Assembly: GCF_009017415.1 (NCBI RefSeq)
Contig: NC_092408.1
Location: forward strand, 558,001 to 622,000
Direction of reading: 5' to 3'
DNA from: Aspergillus flavus
Lineage: Eukaryota; Ascomycota; Eurotiomycetes; Eurotiales; Aspergillaceae
DNA length: 64,000 nt
The first letter of the stretch is position 1, and each line of letters starts with the position of its first letter. Positions 1 through 11,688 of the stretch are shown piece after piece. The notes beneath the pieces were generated by a model that searched no databases, had not been told where the DNA came from, and saw only the letters and a list, made by a program, of their open reading frames with translations. The position numbers and the translations under genes were made by a program.

Positions 1-449
1 TCACTCCAGGGTTTCCCACGAGCGAATGGGAGGTAAAGGTGTATCTCGGTCACCAATCTCTGTATTACAGAGTGTCATGGTATCACTTTTATCTAGTTTC
101 TCTTTCAAGTCGAAGATGGTCGTTTCTTGGGTGGGTGAGAAACGGAGAGGCATCCCATGAATAAGTACAAGAAGACATCCATGAACATAGCACGAAGTAG
201 AGGAGGAAGTAGTTAAGGTAAATAGACGATGGAAGGATGGAACCCAAGGGCTCACCCAATGATCGCCCATAATCATCACGTGAGACTCCACAGGGCATTC
301 CAAATCGCGCAGGCAAAGCAACGTAATGACAGTTAAACCTCTGGGAGAAGCAGTTGACATTTGACTTCCATTTTTTAAATTCTTGACTCTCACCGACCCT
401 TATCCCTAATACTTGCTCAAAGGCTAAGATTCCGAACACCAGCCATACC
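1..449. other. Left-edge intergenic region and mtSSB promoter
   Basis: This stretch holds the 5' flank of the mitochondrial SSB gene. A 119-codon ORF with an ATG lies on the minus strand at 360-1, but I recognise no domain in it, so I do not call it a gene. No RNA gene or repeat is visible. Confidence 0.4.
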
Positions 450-1086
450 ATGTCTGCCTTCGCCTCATCCCTGCGCCCAATGATGCGCACCGCCACCGGC
501 GGAGCTCTCTCCGCGCGTTCCTTCAGCTCCTCCTCATCGCGCTCAGTAGCTCGTATGATCATCACCGGCCGTCTGGCGGCCGCTCCGGAGCTGCAGGCCA
601 CCTCATCCGGTCAAGATGTTATCAGATACACCGTTGCTACCTCGACCGGGGCGCGCGAAAACCGACAGACAAGCTGGTTTAAGGTCGCAAGCTTCGACCA
701 GGGTGCTCAGCGCGATTACGTGCTTGGTTTGCAGAAGGGGTAAGTATCGACCTTATTCTCTCATGCCGCGCATATCGATTTATATTTGGGTGCTGTTATA
801 TGTTTGAGTGCAATGCATGCCCAGGAAAGGTGTGAAGGTGTGGTGCTAACTTTGATATGTTTTTCTCACTCGCTAGAACCCTTGTTTACCTCGAAGGAAG
901 CGCCAGCCTGCGGGACTGGGAAGATTCTGAGGGCAAGAAGCAGACCACCCTGAACATTGTTCAACGTAAGATTACCGCGGAAGACGAACTCAATGTGTCG
1001 GATTACGCTAACCTCCGAGTTACTATTCAGGGAACCTCGAGGTCCTCAAGCGCCCGCACAACTCTAACGAAACTGAGTCTGCCTAA
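450..1086 (+). CDS. rim1: Mitochondrial single-stranded DNA-binding protein (Rim1/mtSSB)
   Basis: Three exons, 450-739, 877-965 and 1031-1086, give a 144-residue protein. The N-terminus (about residues 1-35) is rich in Ser, Arg and Ala and lacks acidic residues, as expected of a mitochondrial presequence. From about residue 36 an OB-fold SSB domain follows, starting MIITGRLAAAPELQ and containing TSWFKV and TLVYLEGSASLRDW. Family members bind single-stranded mtDNA as tetramers during replication. Intron 1 has donor GTAAGT and acceptor CTAG. Intron 2 has donor GTAAG, branch GCTAAC and acceptor TTCAG; splicing it gives the family-typical end NLEVLKRPHNS and a stop at 1084-1086. If intron 2 is retained the frame runs to 1138 with an unrelated tail, which argues that it is spliced. 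Confidence 0.9.
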
Positions 1087-1762
1087 GCTTCGTCCGCCGA
1101 ACAAAAGCCTGCACAAGGAGAAATACATATTAGCTTGATGGGCGGGTATCCAGAGATTAGAGGCTTTCTGTGATCCCTTGTAGGTTTTATCGGTGAACGT
1201 GAATTGGCCATTATGTGTTCTAATTGTATTTTGGATCATACGGCTTCTGTATTGTAGTTGTTGTACAAGTATACCCTTGAATACTAGCGCTCTTTTAGCA
1301 TACTGCTTCGTGGCTCTCATGGGACAAGCTTAAAATGAATCTGACGCGTCCGATGCGTTGATCGACCTGCTTAATGGTGTGCATGCTAGTCATGCTACTT
1401 ATTACCTGTAGCATATCACATACCAGATCAGTTTATTAATTCATAAAGAGTTTCGGTTACATCTTGGATGGTGATTAGATCTAGCATGCTGAGATATCTA
1501 ACTATTGGAGAACAGAAGCAATAGACTCATCGCTGACCTAACAACCGGCTTCTCCGTTGGAGGTCATACGTTAAGGACTTAATGCAACATCAGCCACACA
1601 TCGGACGGGAAGAAAAAGTAAGGCAACTAGAATAGAACGTGAAGCACTCCCAATAAACGAGCTGGTACGAAAAGTAAGAGACCCTTAGAATCCCGGGGTG
1701 CAGGTACATCACCTGGATGGGTCAGTTAGGTAAACGACCTGTCTCAGGAACATTGCACTACC
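1087..1762. other. Convergent intergenic region between mtSSB and preA
   Basis: This holds the 3' flanks of two converging genes. It is AT-richer than the genes. I see no ORF, tRNA or repeat that can be supported. Confidence 0.5.
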
Positions 1763-3268
1763 TCATTTTCGTAATTCGCTCTCCTGGCTGATGTCGCGTT
1801 TCACTCGGATAAAGGCTTCCCTTCCAGGCATATAGGTAAGATCACTACTCCCCCGGCTTTGGCTGGAGCCCGCCCATGCATTAGCGGAAACTGTATTTGA
1901 CGGAGTAGAAAGGTTAGGACGGGACAGGATTCTCTCGCCACTAGAAGTAGATGAGCGGTGAAGTGGACGGTGCAAAAATGACCAAGGATGCTTGAGCCAC
2001 GACATGTTTTGTCCTCGCTGGGGTTTCGGCGAAGAGGCTCTGCCCTTCTCGATGTCATCCGAGCTCCTGTCGATACTATTCGCAGTAGCAGGGTTCTCTG
2101 CACAAGTTCTACTACCACAGTCAGCATGTGACTCGTTAGAGCTAGTGCAGCTGATCCTTACTCTGCTGTAGAAGTCCATGCTTTATGAAAGAGTAATCCA
2201 AATCGGCTGTTCGAGAAACCTGAAGTGTTCGAGCGAGATGCATCTGATGAAGAGTCCTGGGTTCTGACGAAGCAGCGATCCAGGCGCAACAAGCGGAGGT
2301 ATGAGCCATACATCCTAGAAGCGTCTCGGCCGCAACCGAAGAGGATGAATAACATGAACCCAGAGGCAATTGGAAACCAGCGATCGAAGAAGGCATCACC
2401 GCCGGAAGGTATCTTCTGGATCTTATTCCAATGTGGTCCATGTGCCACCCTCCATGAGTAAGCGTGCCACGGCAGCGAAAGCTCTATGTTCTTGTAGACA
2501 ACGTAGGTCTGGACTGGCAAAATAGCCAGGAGCACAATGAAGGAAAGGAGGAATAGCCGCATAAATCTAGACTTGTTCAAGTTGCTGTTTGATGCTTGTA
2601 GGATGTCTCCAAACTGATTTCGGTACCTGTGAAGACGATAGACCACAAGGCCTGGTATGCTGTTAGCTGCTTGGACCAAGGATGCCTCAGACAAGTGTTA
2701 ACGTACTGCAATAATAGCCAGCGATGAGGCAGATCACTAGAGGCCAGATCCATGCCAGTATGAGGCTCACCCAACTTTCATCAAAGCTATTAACGCAGCC
2801 TGAGATGCCGACCAGAATATATCGGCTCGCCTGGTAGACTATGTGTGTGGCTATTGCCACGACGGGCACGATCACACAAAATAGCATATCTATGCCGATA
2901 TTCCACCACCGTTGCTGCTTGCTCGGGACAAGCATTGCACGCCTAGTATCAATCATGCTGGCCAGAGTGCGGAAGATGCAGAGCAAATTCCCAGGCACCG
3001 CAACATAGCTGGCAATCATCACCTTGACTTCCACGTCACAAAGACCTGCCCCATTCCACCAATTATCCATATCATCACTAGGCCAGATAAATGCATTGAT
3101 AATGTTGAACAAGTTGAGACACAGGAGCCAGCATATGAGGGAAACCACAGGAAGATTCCTATTTTTCCAATGCAAGATCAACGGAGGGATGGTCAGCAGC
3201 ATGCATAGGATAGAAAACGATGGAATGATCACCGCCTGGGCGTAGGGAGTAGTGCTTGGAGCCGACAT
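1763..3268 (-). CDS. preA: a-factor-type pheromone receptor, Ste3/PreA family GPCR
   Basis: Three exons on the minus strand (3268-2707, 2651-2162, 2111-1763) encode 466 residues. The first 300 or so residues carry seven hydrophobic segments typical of fungal class D receptors. Recognisable Ste3 features are the short N-terminus before helix 1, NLLCIFRTLASMIDTRR around helix 3, and the LVVYRLHRYR segment after helix 5 that spans the first splice junction. Intron 1 starts GTACGT. Intron 2 is 50 nt (GTAAGG...GGTAG) and restores the frame into a hydrophilic Ser-rich tail with WLKHPWSFLHRP and SNTVSANAWAGSS, as in PreA tails. The receptor senses the lipidated a-factor-like peptide and signals through a G protein to the mating MAP kinase path. 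All exons are open, so the gene looks functional. Confidence 0.9.
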
Positions 3269-4879
3269 ATCTTTGATACAAGTACAATGGTGCGATCTGA
3301 AGAAAGTGAACTGTTGATATCAAGTAATAGACGCCTCAGTCGGTCAGGTGGTAGGTATACTTGACTTCCAGCATCACTGGACTAACTGAGAAAGATATGA
3401 GCTCCGCACGAGGAAAAGGGGAGCATCGTGTGGCAAGAAGTATGGACACTGAAGGAGAAACACGATGATTGAGAGACCTTCAGAGACAGGTGTCCTATTG
3501 AGACGAAGCGCAGGAAGTAAAAACAGGGTGTTCCACGCAGACGCAGCTGAAACATGGACTTCCACTATACGTCCTGGTTATATAGAATGATTCACATTTG
3601 AAGTAGAGGAGACAGAACGACAATCCAGACCCTCGGGGCCGTTTCTTCGGGTTGCTGCAGTCGACCCAGTTACATCCTGTATGGCTAGTTGTCGTATAGT
3701 TCCTGCAGGATAAACTTGGCTTCGCGGATCTGCAGCCGGAAGCTAGAGCGGCCCGTCGTATAACAGTTATATTATTGAATTAGTGCCTATAGAAAAGTCA
3801 ATGATCAAACGAAACGATGTATTAGATTGTGAAGCGATTGGCCATTGACTAGATGACCGGCAATAGGGCTTCTTCAGTGAGGACATACCGGGTGACATCA
3901 TCTGCCAGCCGACCTTTCCCTTTCGGGGGATCAATAGAGGACCATCAATCAACATCAATAAGCCGTCAAGCCGGATATTAAGACAACGGGGTATTTCTAA
4001 ATATATGGACAAGTCCCGAGATTGGGAACTCGCCCGATGTTACTCCCGGGTCAGTTGGCACGGTGAGACTCTCTGCCCCATGGCCTGCAGGTATCCAACC
4101 AGCAGGGAATCCGGTCAATTTGGATCACACGTTGACATATCATGGGGCCATGTAGGGTAGGTGTCTAAGATCGTCGTTAATGTGTTATCCTTGAAGGCGA
4201 AAAGGGGGCAGGGTATCTTTTTGTGTATGATTGAGTACTGCTGTTGCATCTTGGAATGGGGTGATCCTCTTTGGAGTATTTCTCCCTTTTTCGAAATGTC
4301 TTGATGTTTTTAGCCCAACGAATAGTCCAAGAGAAAGGAATGACAAGCCCTCTGTCCAGTGGCACTTGAAAGTTAAAAACTGATCGGGACTTCCGAAGTG
4401 GGTGGTACTGAAGTTACTAACACAGCCGACAGCAGGGAATCATGGGCACATATCAAAATTGATTGGTAAGAATCATTGATGTTGTACGTCTGTCTCTGTA
4501 TTAAATATAACACACTGCATAAGACCGTAACTCCGTATTGATACAAAACAAACATGCACCTTCTTGCGTATATTGTGAAGCGTCTTCCCAGCCTGTGCTG
4601 TGATGTGTGATGATGATGATGATTGACCAGATCACTGAAAATTGTTCAAAAACACAATTATCTTGGAATTATATTACCCAATCTATGTAAGCATTATTTT
4701 TTGCCCCAACAGGCGTGTAAATCGAATACCGTAGTAGCATATTAACATTACTGGCTTCATTGAAATCTAATTATAAAATACGCACCAAGACGATACATAA
4801 CCATACACCGCAAGGGCCTTGATGTTTAGACCAGGACCTTTGTCAATGTTATGTAGCTCCAACACACCTTGACCATTCT
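3269..4879. other. Intergenic region, preA promoter side
   Basis: About 1.6 kb without a supportable gene. It holds the preA upstream region, a short GAT triplet run near 4610-4624, and one copy of AACTCCGTATTGAT at 4529-4542 that recurs at 31558. The last 300 bases are AT-rich. Confidence 0.5.
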
Positions 4880-5287
4880 TTGGGTAACGTATCATCCGCT
4901 TGGCTGTCGGTCTTCGCCACTGCAGGTGTACACCAGACCATCTATCACGTATGGAGCGACATTAGCCATGCAGTACTTCGGGGGAAGCGTATAAGCCACA
5001 ATTTGGAAGACCTTTGGCATGTTTGTACTGAAATGGCCCGCAATAACCAGTTTATAAACAATATTATCGGAGTCAAAGTAGTGCTAATGTCTAAATTATT
5101 GGAGAAAGAAAGAACTATGATGTCCCGGTGATTCACAGGAGATGATAATCGCCCATATGTCGAAGACGATATGAAGAACATGATGAAAGTGCGCTCAATT
5201 GGTGGGCCCAGTGTAGATATAGAGTCAGATATCAATGACGAGATGGTCTCCGCTGACGGTTCGAGCTGCTATATTGCAGTCATATAA
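4880..5287 (+). pseudogene. Unrecognised small ORF interrupted by one in-frame TGA
   Basis: A single frame stays open from 4880 to a TAA at 5285-5287 except for one TGA at 5129-5131. Both halves look like protein: the first has DLWHVCTEMARNNQ, the second has DDNRPYVEDDMKNMMK, GGPSVDIES and the end SSCYIAVI. No ATG opens the first half in frame, so the true start is probably in an upstream exon; an acceptor CACTGCAG lies just before GTGTACACC near 4926. I do not recognise a family. It lies between preA and a second interrupted gene and is read here as a decayed accessory gene. An unseen intron covering the stop is possible, but no good splice pair surrounds it. Confidence 0.4.
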
Positions 5288-5478
5288 CTTCCTGTCGCTC
5301 GTATTTGAGAACATCGCGTACCGTTGGGTAAACAGTAACCTCATGGCAGCTCTTATTCGAGTGTATGGAAATAGTTAAATCTACGTGGAAGATTGCGTAT
5401 CTTCTCTTACTGCTCAGAAGTACGAGTCGATTATGTAAATGTACTAAAAGCTTTCTGGTATCTGTTCCGCCATGGCCT

Positions 5479-7005
5479 CTAGTTGAGCAATTTCTTGCAG
5501 TCTACTAACAAATAATCCTTATGCCAGAAAGTATGCATCAACCCGTAAACCCCAGAAATCGGCCAACGATTCCAAATCCAGTCTCCCGCCAGCTTCGATG
5601 TCCAAGGCCGCTGCCTGACGACCTCCTCTGGCTGGATCTTGACTTTCTGGTACAAACTCGGTAAGTAGGACGTATGATACTTCTGTCGTAAGCCATCCAT
5701 TGTATCACGGTCATAGATCGACCAGAATTCCTCCTCTGTATAGTAGGTCCGTGCGTAGAGCCACTTTTGACCCCCAACCATGTGGACGACCTTTTCAAGC
5801 TTGCGATTAAAGTCGACGAAGTTCTTCTTACCCTTCGGTCCTGGACCCCACACCCCAACGCTGAGCATCATATCGTGACGATCCGGGTCGGGCTGGTCTC
5901 GTTGTTGCGCCATCAGTCCCGAGACATGTGTCGTTGTAGTACGGACAGGACAAAGCCATAATGGATATTTCCCGAACGAGTCATCAAGAAAATTAATCAG
6001 CTCTTTGGCACCATTGTACGGCACCGCAACGTCCTGAATAGTGTACTCCTTGAATAGCCCGCTCTTGTGGACGGCGTGATACATGACCCTTGTGTGGGAA
6101 ATACCGTCCAGCATCCATCGCATAAATTTTGTTTGGGGGAAAAGGAAATATTCGAATGCGTACTTTCCCACCCAGAAGCCTCCCCTATCATAGCGGAACA
6201 GGTAATCGGGCAAGGGGATCAGCTCCTTGGATGCTGTCCCCTTCTCATGGCTTGATCGTGAGGAAACCATGTCTTCGGCATGCATATAGAACCATGGATC
6301 GGTGGGACGATTGAAAGTTTGAACCTGGTCTTCCTCTACCAAGCTGGTGATTAACCCGGCACATATGCACCCCTTGGTCTTGGTGAACATAATCCCATCC
6401 AGATATTGGTACGTGGGATTGGGTGTGAGCTCTTCAATTTTCCTGATGGCCTCATCAATGCCCGAGATGGGGAAATAGGTTAGTTCCACTACTGGGCTTG
6501 CTGGAAGCTCTATGAGTTGCAGCTCCAGTAGAGTCGTGATTCCAAGGGTCCCAAAGGAGCATGCAGCACCGAAGAATAAATCGGAATTTTCATTTGGTGA
6601 TGCGTGCAGGATCTCGCCATTCCCTACTACAATCTCAATCCAAGAAATTGTTCGATCAAAGAAGCCATGCCGGTATGAGCTACTTTCTCCCGATGTTCCT
6701 GCAAATCCGCAACCCACTGTTATCCCGGGGTACTCCATCACCACTGGTGGAATGAATCCGTGGGGGAGGATTGCGCTGACAAGCATGTCCATAGGAACAT
6801 TAGGCTCAACTAGTGCTACCTTGCGTGTCCGATCAATGCTGATGACACGATTGAGACTGCTTGTATCGATAGTATTGGATGTGGACTTTTTCGACGGGCG
6901 TGTCGAGTTCGTGGATCCGTGATAGATATAAAATGGTTTCTTGTCATCATGAAACTGCTTCACTCACGCAGATATTTGCCGGACGGTAGCATTATGCAAG
7001 TCCAT
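5479..7005 (-). pseudogene. DHCR24-like FAD-linked reductase with an in-frame stop near the start
   Basis: The frame from the ATG at 7005-7003 reads 13 codons, then TGA at 6966-6964, then 493 uninterrupted codons to the stop at 5479. The body is a VAO/PCMH-type FAD protein closest to delta(24)-sterol reductase: IYHGSTNSTR, VALVEPNVPMDML, EYPGITVGCGFAG, ESSSYRHGFFD, ENSDLFFGAACSFGTLG and the C-terminal WPISGVYG. Family members reduce C=C bonds of sterols or other isoprenoids using FAD and NADPH. The residues before the stop (MDLHNATVRQISA) look like the normal N-terminus, so the stop replaces one codon inside conserved sequence. No splice pair skips it. The next in-frame ATG would remove about 55 residues of the FAD domain. 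It is divergent from the monooxygenase at 8014, with which it may have formed a small pathway. A sequencing error cannot be excluded. Confidence 0.7.
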
Positions 7006-8013
7006 TGTGGGCCAATGTCGGTAGAAGAGAGGTCTCTCAAAAACCTTGATGAGAAAAGGAGTTGAAAGCACCGTCGGTCGATGCTGTGTGATGGCAAACA
7101 GACAATGATTGATATATTGAAGGACTTCTGGGCAGGCCTAATATTTGGGGACTTATCAATACAGATATATGCATGCTGGCCTTGCTTGATTCACAAAATG
7201 AGAGATCTACTCTTTCACGATCAGATTCATGGAAGACAATTGCGTATTTCTTCACTCAGTGGCTGAGCTGGGAATGAGTGGTGCGATCAAGGTATGTACT
7301 TGCAAGGAGATGATGGTATACACGTCAGTGCATCATGCACATTCAGCAATAACCAAGGAGATCAGAGTCGTACCTAAAGATGAATCCAGCAAGTGAGGAC
7401 GAATGGCATGCTTGGCACACAGGGGATTTTGACTCGATAAGATGATGGGGTTATTAGGATTGGTTGCAGACACTATTGTTGAATGTAAGCCACTCTCTCA
7501 GGTTTTCATGGAACTAAGACCAATCACTTAAAGTGGATCAGACTAGTCCAGTCAACTCTAAACTGATGAAGAATTGGATGTATCACAGGAATGTACTGGT
7601 ACTCCATATTCGGCACTCACGGTCGCTCTGAGAGCTATCACTCAATATATTCCCTCTTTTGGGCTCCATAAGATGGGCTTACTAGTCCCATATTTATTGA
7701 GCTTGATCGACAAGAATTGAATTTTGAGCATGTAGCGGTCATTGGTGCAGAATGGCGGTGTGGCCAGTGAATAAGAGTATGCGAAGCTGTGAAGCAGAAT
7801 CTTTGCTCCGAGATCTAGTATTTGAGCCGTGTTTGATGTGAGGGACTCTGTATGTGCTCGGAGGCATCAGGGAAAAGCAATTTCCCGATTCCTGTTGTTA
7901 TGTGGTTCCATTTTCGTCTTTCTCTCTCTCGTATTTCAGTCTAATCATCTCATTTATTGTGCTTCCGAATGGACTAAGATTAGGCTCCGTCGCTATTGTA
8001 TGCTTGACTCAAT
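7006..8013. promoter_or_regulatory. Shared divergent promoter region of the reductase and monooxygenase genes
   Basis: About 1 kb separates the two divergent start codons. No ORF here is convincing. The arrangement suggests co-regulation, as is common for paired secondary-metabolism genes; I could not identify a specific factor site. Confidence 0.35.
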
Positions 8014-9606
8014 ATGAGGCAGTCGTCGTGCAGACAGAATCACACAGTGCATGTCATCATAATCGGCTGCTCTGTGGCTGGTCTCACTCTAGCCCACGCT
8101 CTGTCCAAGCGACGAATCGACTATACCATCCTTGAGGCTCATGATCGCCTACCACTGCCATTCACAGGAAATGCGTTTACCTTGCTTCCCAATGGGTCAC
8201 GGATACTAGCGCAACTCGGGGTGTGGGAAGAAATCACGGCCGCATCAGATACGATCCATAGTCACTCGACTTTCCTTGGAAATGGAAGGCTGTTAAAGAG
8301 GATAGATGTAGGAAGACTCCTTTCCATGAGGTATAGTTTCCTTATCCGGTTTCCGATTGGGTGTGTCTAAAGCCCGACTAGGCATGGTTATAAGCTAGCG
8401 GTTATCCCACGATGGAGATTCCTGCAGATTCTCTACAATAACCTAAAAGATAAACATCGCGTGCGTTTCGGTAAGCGCGTCATGACTGTGGATCAGAGCT
8501 CTTCCGAGGCCAAAGTGGAATGCGCCGACGGCTCCATAATCTCCGGAGACCTGGTCGTTGGCGCCGATGGAACCCACAGTGTCTCACGTGGCGAGATCCT
8601 GAGGTGGAATAGGTCTCTGCAAGCACCACAGGATCTGAGAAAGGTCGCCGTAAGTGAGTAGAAGGACCATACCTACCCTACCTCAATGTTAACTGAGCAA
8701 AGTTTCAGCCTTGACATCGGAATACTCGGGCATATATGGCATCTCGCATCCGATTCCGGGGTTGTCCCCAGGCCACGTGCATCGCACGTACGGAGACGGA
8801 TTCTCCTTCATAATCAACATTGGAAAAGAGAACATCTTCTGGCTACTATCGTTCCATGCCGGGAAGGTGCACCGTTACCCTGATGTACCGCGCCATTCGC
8901 AAGACCGTGCATCAATCGACCTGCATGTCTTCCCGTTTTTAGATGCGCATACCTCTTCAAACATCCGATTCGAAGAACTGTACCATAACACAATCACATG
9001 TTGCCACGTTGCTCTTGAGGAAATGCTCTGTGAGCAATGGGTCGCGGGTAGGCTTGTGTGCATTGGGGACTCAGTCCACAAGGTCTGCCTCAATTCCTTT
9101 CGTTATACCTCTCAACTGATACTCACAAGCAAAGCTTTCAGATGACACCGAACCTAGCCCAAGGTGCAAATTGTGCCATTGAAAGCTCGGCCTCATTAGC
9201 TAATTGTATCGTTCGTACAGTTGACCAATACAAGTCCTGTGCGCGCTCAGATAAGCCTGAGAAAGATATGGACCTAGCGGCATGGGAAGAATCCCGAAAG
9301 CAAAGAATGAGACGTTTCTACACGTATTCATGGATCCTAGCTCGCTCTGAGGCCTTTTCCGGGCCCTGGTCCAAGGCCCTCGGCCTGTATATTGGGTTCT
9401 TCCATGGAGAGCAGGTAATCAGTTACATATCTGACATTAGTTCCGAGTCAGAGTGCCTGGACTACTTGCCGCAACCGGATTATCACTTGAAGTCTCAGTC
9501 GAAGATGGACCAGGGTGGGCTCAATCAAATGAACTATCTCTATGTCAAACTGGCATTCTGGCTATTGGATGTCTTGATAACGATCTGGAGCTTTTGTTTT
9601 GTTTAG
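8014..9606 (+). CDS. FAD-dependent monooxygenase, PaxM/meroterpenoid-epoxidase-like
   Basis: Four exons (8014-8330, 8382-8653, 8709-9082, 9142-9606) encode 475 residues. The Rossmann motif GCSVAG is at residues 18-23, the DG motif GADGTHS at 166-172, and the GD motif GDSVHK at 316-321 continuing into MTPNLAQGAN after the last intron. These three mark flavin monooxygenases of the PaxM class, which epoxidise prenyl chains in indole-diterpene and meroterpenoid pathways. The last 20 or so residues are hydrophobic, suggesting a C-terminal membrane anchor. Splice choices: exon 2 ends at GTA A before GTGAGT, which restores phase into TLTSEYSG. All exons are open. Its neighbour is the interrupted DHCR24-like gene; no prenyltransferase, cyclase or polyketide synthase is present in the window, so the substrate is unknown. 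Confidence 0.85.
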
Positions 9607-10190
9607 AGCATATACTTGCAATGCAATCCGGTACGACTGTGGTGTATAATACAAAGTAATTACTCAGTATGGCCTTGAGTACCCTCATTTAAGCGGTGAC
9701 AAGTAAATCACGAAGTTTGAGGTTGTAAGAGAAAATCCGGTATGTATAAGTACTGTACATACGTCCATGCAGGATTGTCATTCAGCTGAGGGCCTCTCTT
9801 AGCAGATGGCGTCATAGTCGGTATAATACAGTTTCTCCTCCGCAATTGGATTCGGGAATAAGATTAGTGATTGGGGCTTCAGTCACGAACTACTCCACTT
9901 GACCCCGTCTTGGCTTTGCCGAAAAAGGGTAAGAAGAGGATCTGCAAGTGATGCGATGAGGTACCGTACCGTATGGACGTACGTGACCTACACATGATTT
10001 AATCATGGCTGAACCTGAAGAATCGTTCATGACCTGAGGCACACAACTACTACTACACTCCCTGCTCTTTTTTATTTCCAATTATTGCTGCAACCTTCAC
10101 TCTCCCTGATCGGGATCTCGACCACAGCATATCGGAATATGGTCAACCAATTGTCTAGCCTACTCTCCTCCTCCTGGTTCCTTTTCAGTC
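9607..10190. other. Intergenic region
   Basis: This is the 3' flank of the monooxygenase and the promoter of the next gene. It includes the self-complementary stretch GTACCGTACCGTATGGACGT near 9961. No gene is supported. Confidence 0.45.
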
Positions 10191-11688
10191 ATGCGACCAT
10201 CAACGTCTCCCTTCCAGAACAATCAAACTAGCAATCCCCGCGCCCATTCCCCCGGATCCATGAATCTTCGCCATCGAGGCCCGGCCCGCTCTGCCACCTT
10301 CGCAGAGGGCTGTTCATCAAATCTAAAAAACGAACGACGCAACTCGACCTTCTCAGATTCGGTCTCCGAGGCACGGAATTCCATCCGATCCTCCACCGAC
10401 GATCTATTCTTCCCACGCGCAGCCAAGGGTTCCTACGACGCCGCGGATGCGCCCAATGAGGAGTCGCACTGGCATTCTGCACCCCTGGGCCTCGCCCTCC
10501 TGCCTGCCATCGCCGGGGTCTTTTTCCAGAACGGAAGCGCCGTCGTAACAGATGTTACTCTGCTAGTATTAGCAGCCATCTTTTTAAACTGGTCTGTCAG
10601 ACTGCCATGGTAAGACAGACCCATACTATTCACCCCCCTCAATAAATCTCCCTGTTAACCAGTACGTCAGGGATTGGTATCGCTCTGCCCAAGCGATCCG
10701 ACAAGACAAATTCTATGATGCGAACGAAATTCCCGTAGACATAGAGATCGACCACAGCCAGGACGCAAAAGAAGATTCGGTCCCAGCTAAAAAAAGCATA
10801 ACTGATACAGCCAGCGCCGCCAGTAGGGAATTACAAATCCATGAAATCCTTGCTCTGGCTTCGTGCTTCATCTTTCCGCTCATCGGAACATGGCTGTTAC
10901 ACGCAATCCGATCCAAACTGTCCCGACCCTCAGAGGGTTTAGTCTCGAACTACAACCTAACCATATTCCTCCTAGCATCAGAGATCAGACCCTTTGCCCA
11001 CCTACTACGAATGGTCCAGGCGCGCACGCTCCATCTCCAACGTGTCGTCGCATCATCCACCGAAGCTCCCAAAGACAGGATAGACGCCAGCAAGATCATC
11101 GACCTCGCCAAAAGATTAGAAGAGCTTGAAGCCCACGTAGCAGAAACAGCCGCAGCGCGCCTTGCCTCCAGCCAGGACCAACAGTCCCAGCCCCAAGCGC
11201 ACGACTCCCTCGTCTCACAGAGTACGGCAGAAGTGCGAAAATCGGTCCAACCGGATATCGATGCCCTGAACCGCGCCGTGAGACGTTACGAGAAACGTAC
11301 CGCGCTGACTTCCTTCCAGACGGACTCCAGACTCGAAGCGCTAGAGGGTCAGGTCCGGGATGCCATTTCGTTAGCTGCTGCGGCGCAGCGTTCTAGTATA
11401 CGAAAACCGAGGAGTTCTGTGTTCGTGTTCCTCGAGTGGCTTTATGCGCTTGCTATGCTCCCCGCTCAGGTCTTCATGTCCCTGGCTGTACTGCCATTCC
11501 ATGTCGCGAGACGGTGTCTGCGGTTTTTTCAAGGTGTGCTCTTTTCGAAACCACACCCACAACCCAAACCTGCGAGCGGCAAGATGCCGCAAGACCGTAA
11601 AGCGCGGTCTCCCAAACGCCCGAGACGAGTACCTCAGCAAGACCAAGCAGAGACGAAGGGACTAAAGTCCATTCGCGAATATACATAA
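10191..11688 (+). CDS. Conserved fungal membrane/coiled-coil protein of unknown function
   Basis: Two exons, 10191-10609 and 10671-11688, encode 478 residues. The first 100 residues are Ser/Arg-rich and probably disordered. Hydrophobic segments follow at about 105-135 and 205-225, and another near 395-420 (FVFLEWLYALAMLPAQVF). Between them lies a Glu/Ala/Arg-rich helical region (KRLEELEAHVAETAAARLA) likely to be a coiled coil, and the C-terminus is basic. Of two possible intron acceptors, the one ending at 10670 gives LPWDWYRSAQAIRQDKFYD and keeps a sensible frame; the nearer one ending at 10662 does not. I do not recognise a named domain. The gene looks intact and is probably a membrane protein of an internal organelle, though that is a guess. 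Confidence 0.7.

Noticed and set aside
1..360. 119-codon ATG ORF on the minus strand at the left edge
   Set aside because: It is open and complete, but there is no recognisable domain and the start lies only 90 bases from the divergent mtSSB gene; a chance ORF is as likely.
89..601. 170-residue ORF on the minus strand overlapping mtSSB exon 1
   Set aside because: It is the antisense frame of a confidently identified gene and has no domain.
6512..6922. 136-residue plus-strand ORF inside the reductase gene
   Set aside because: Shadow of the DHCR24-like reading frame on the other strand.
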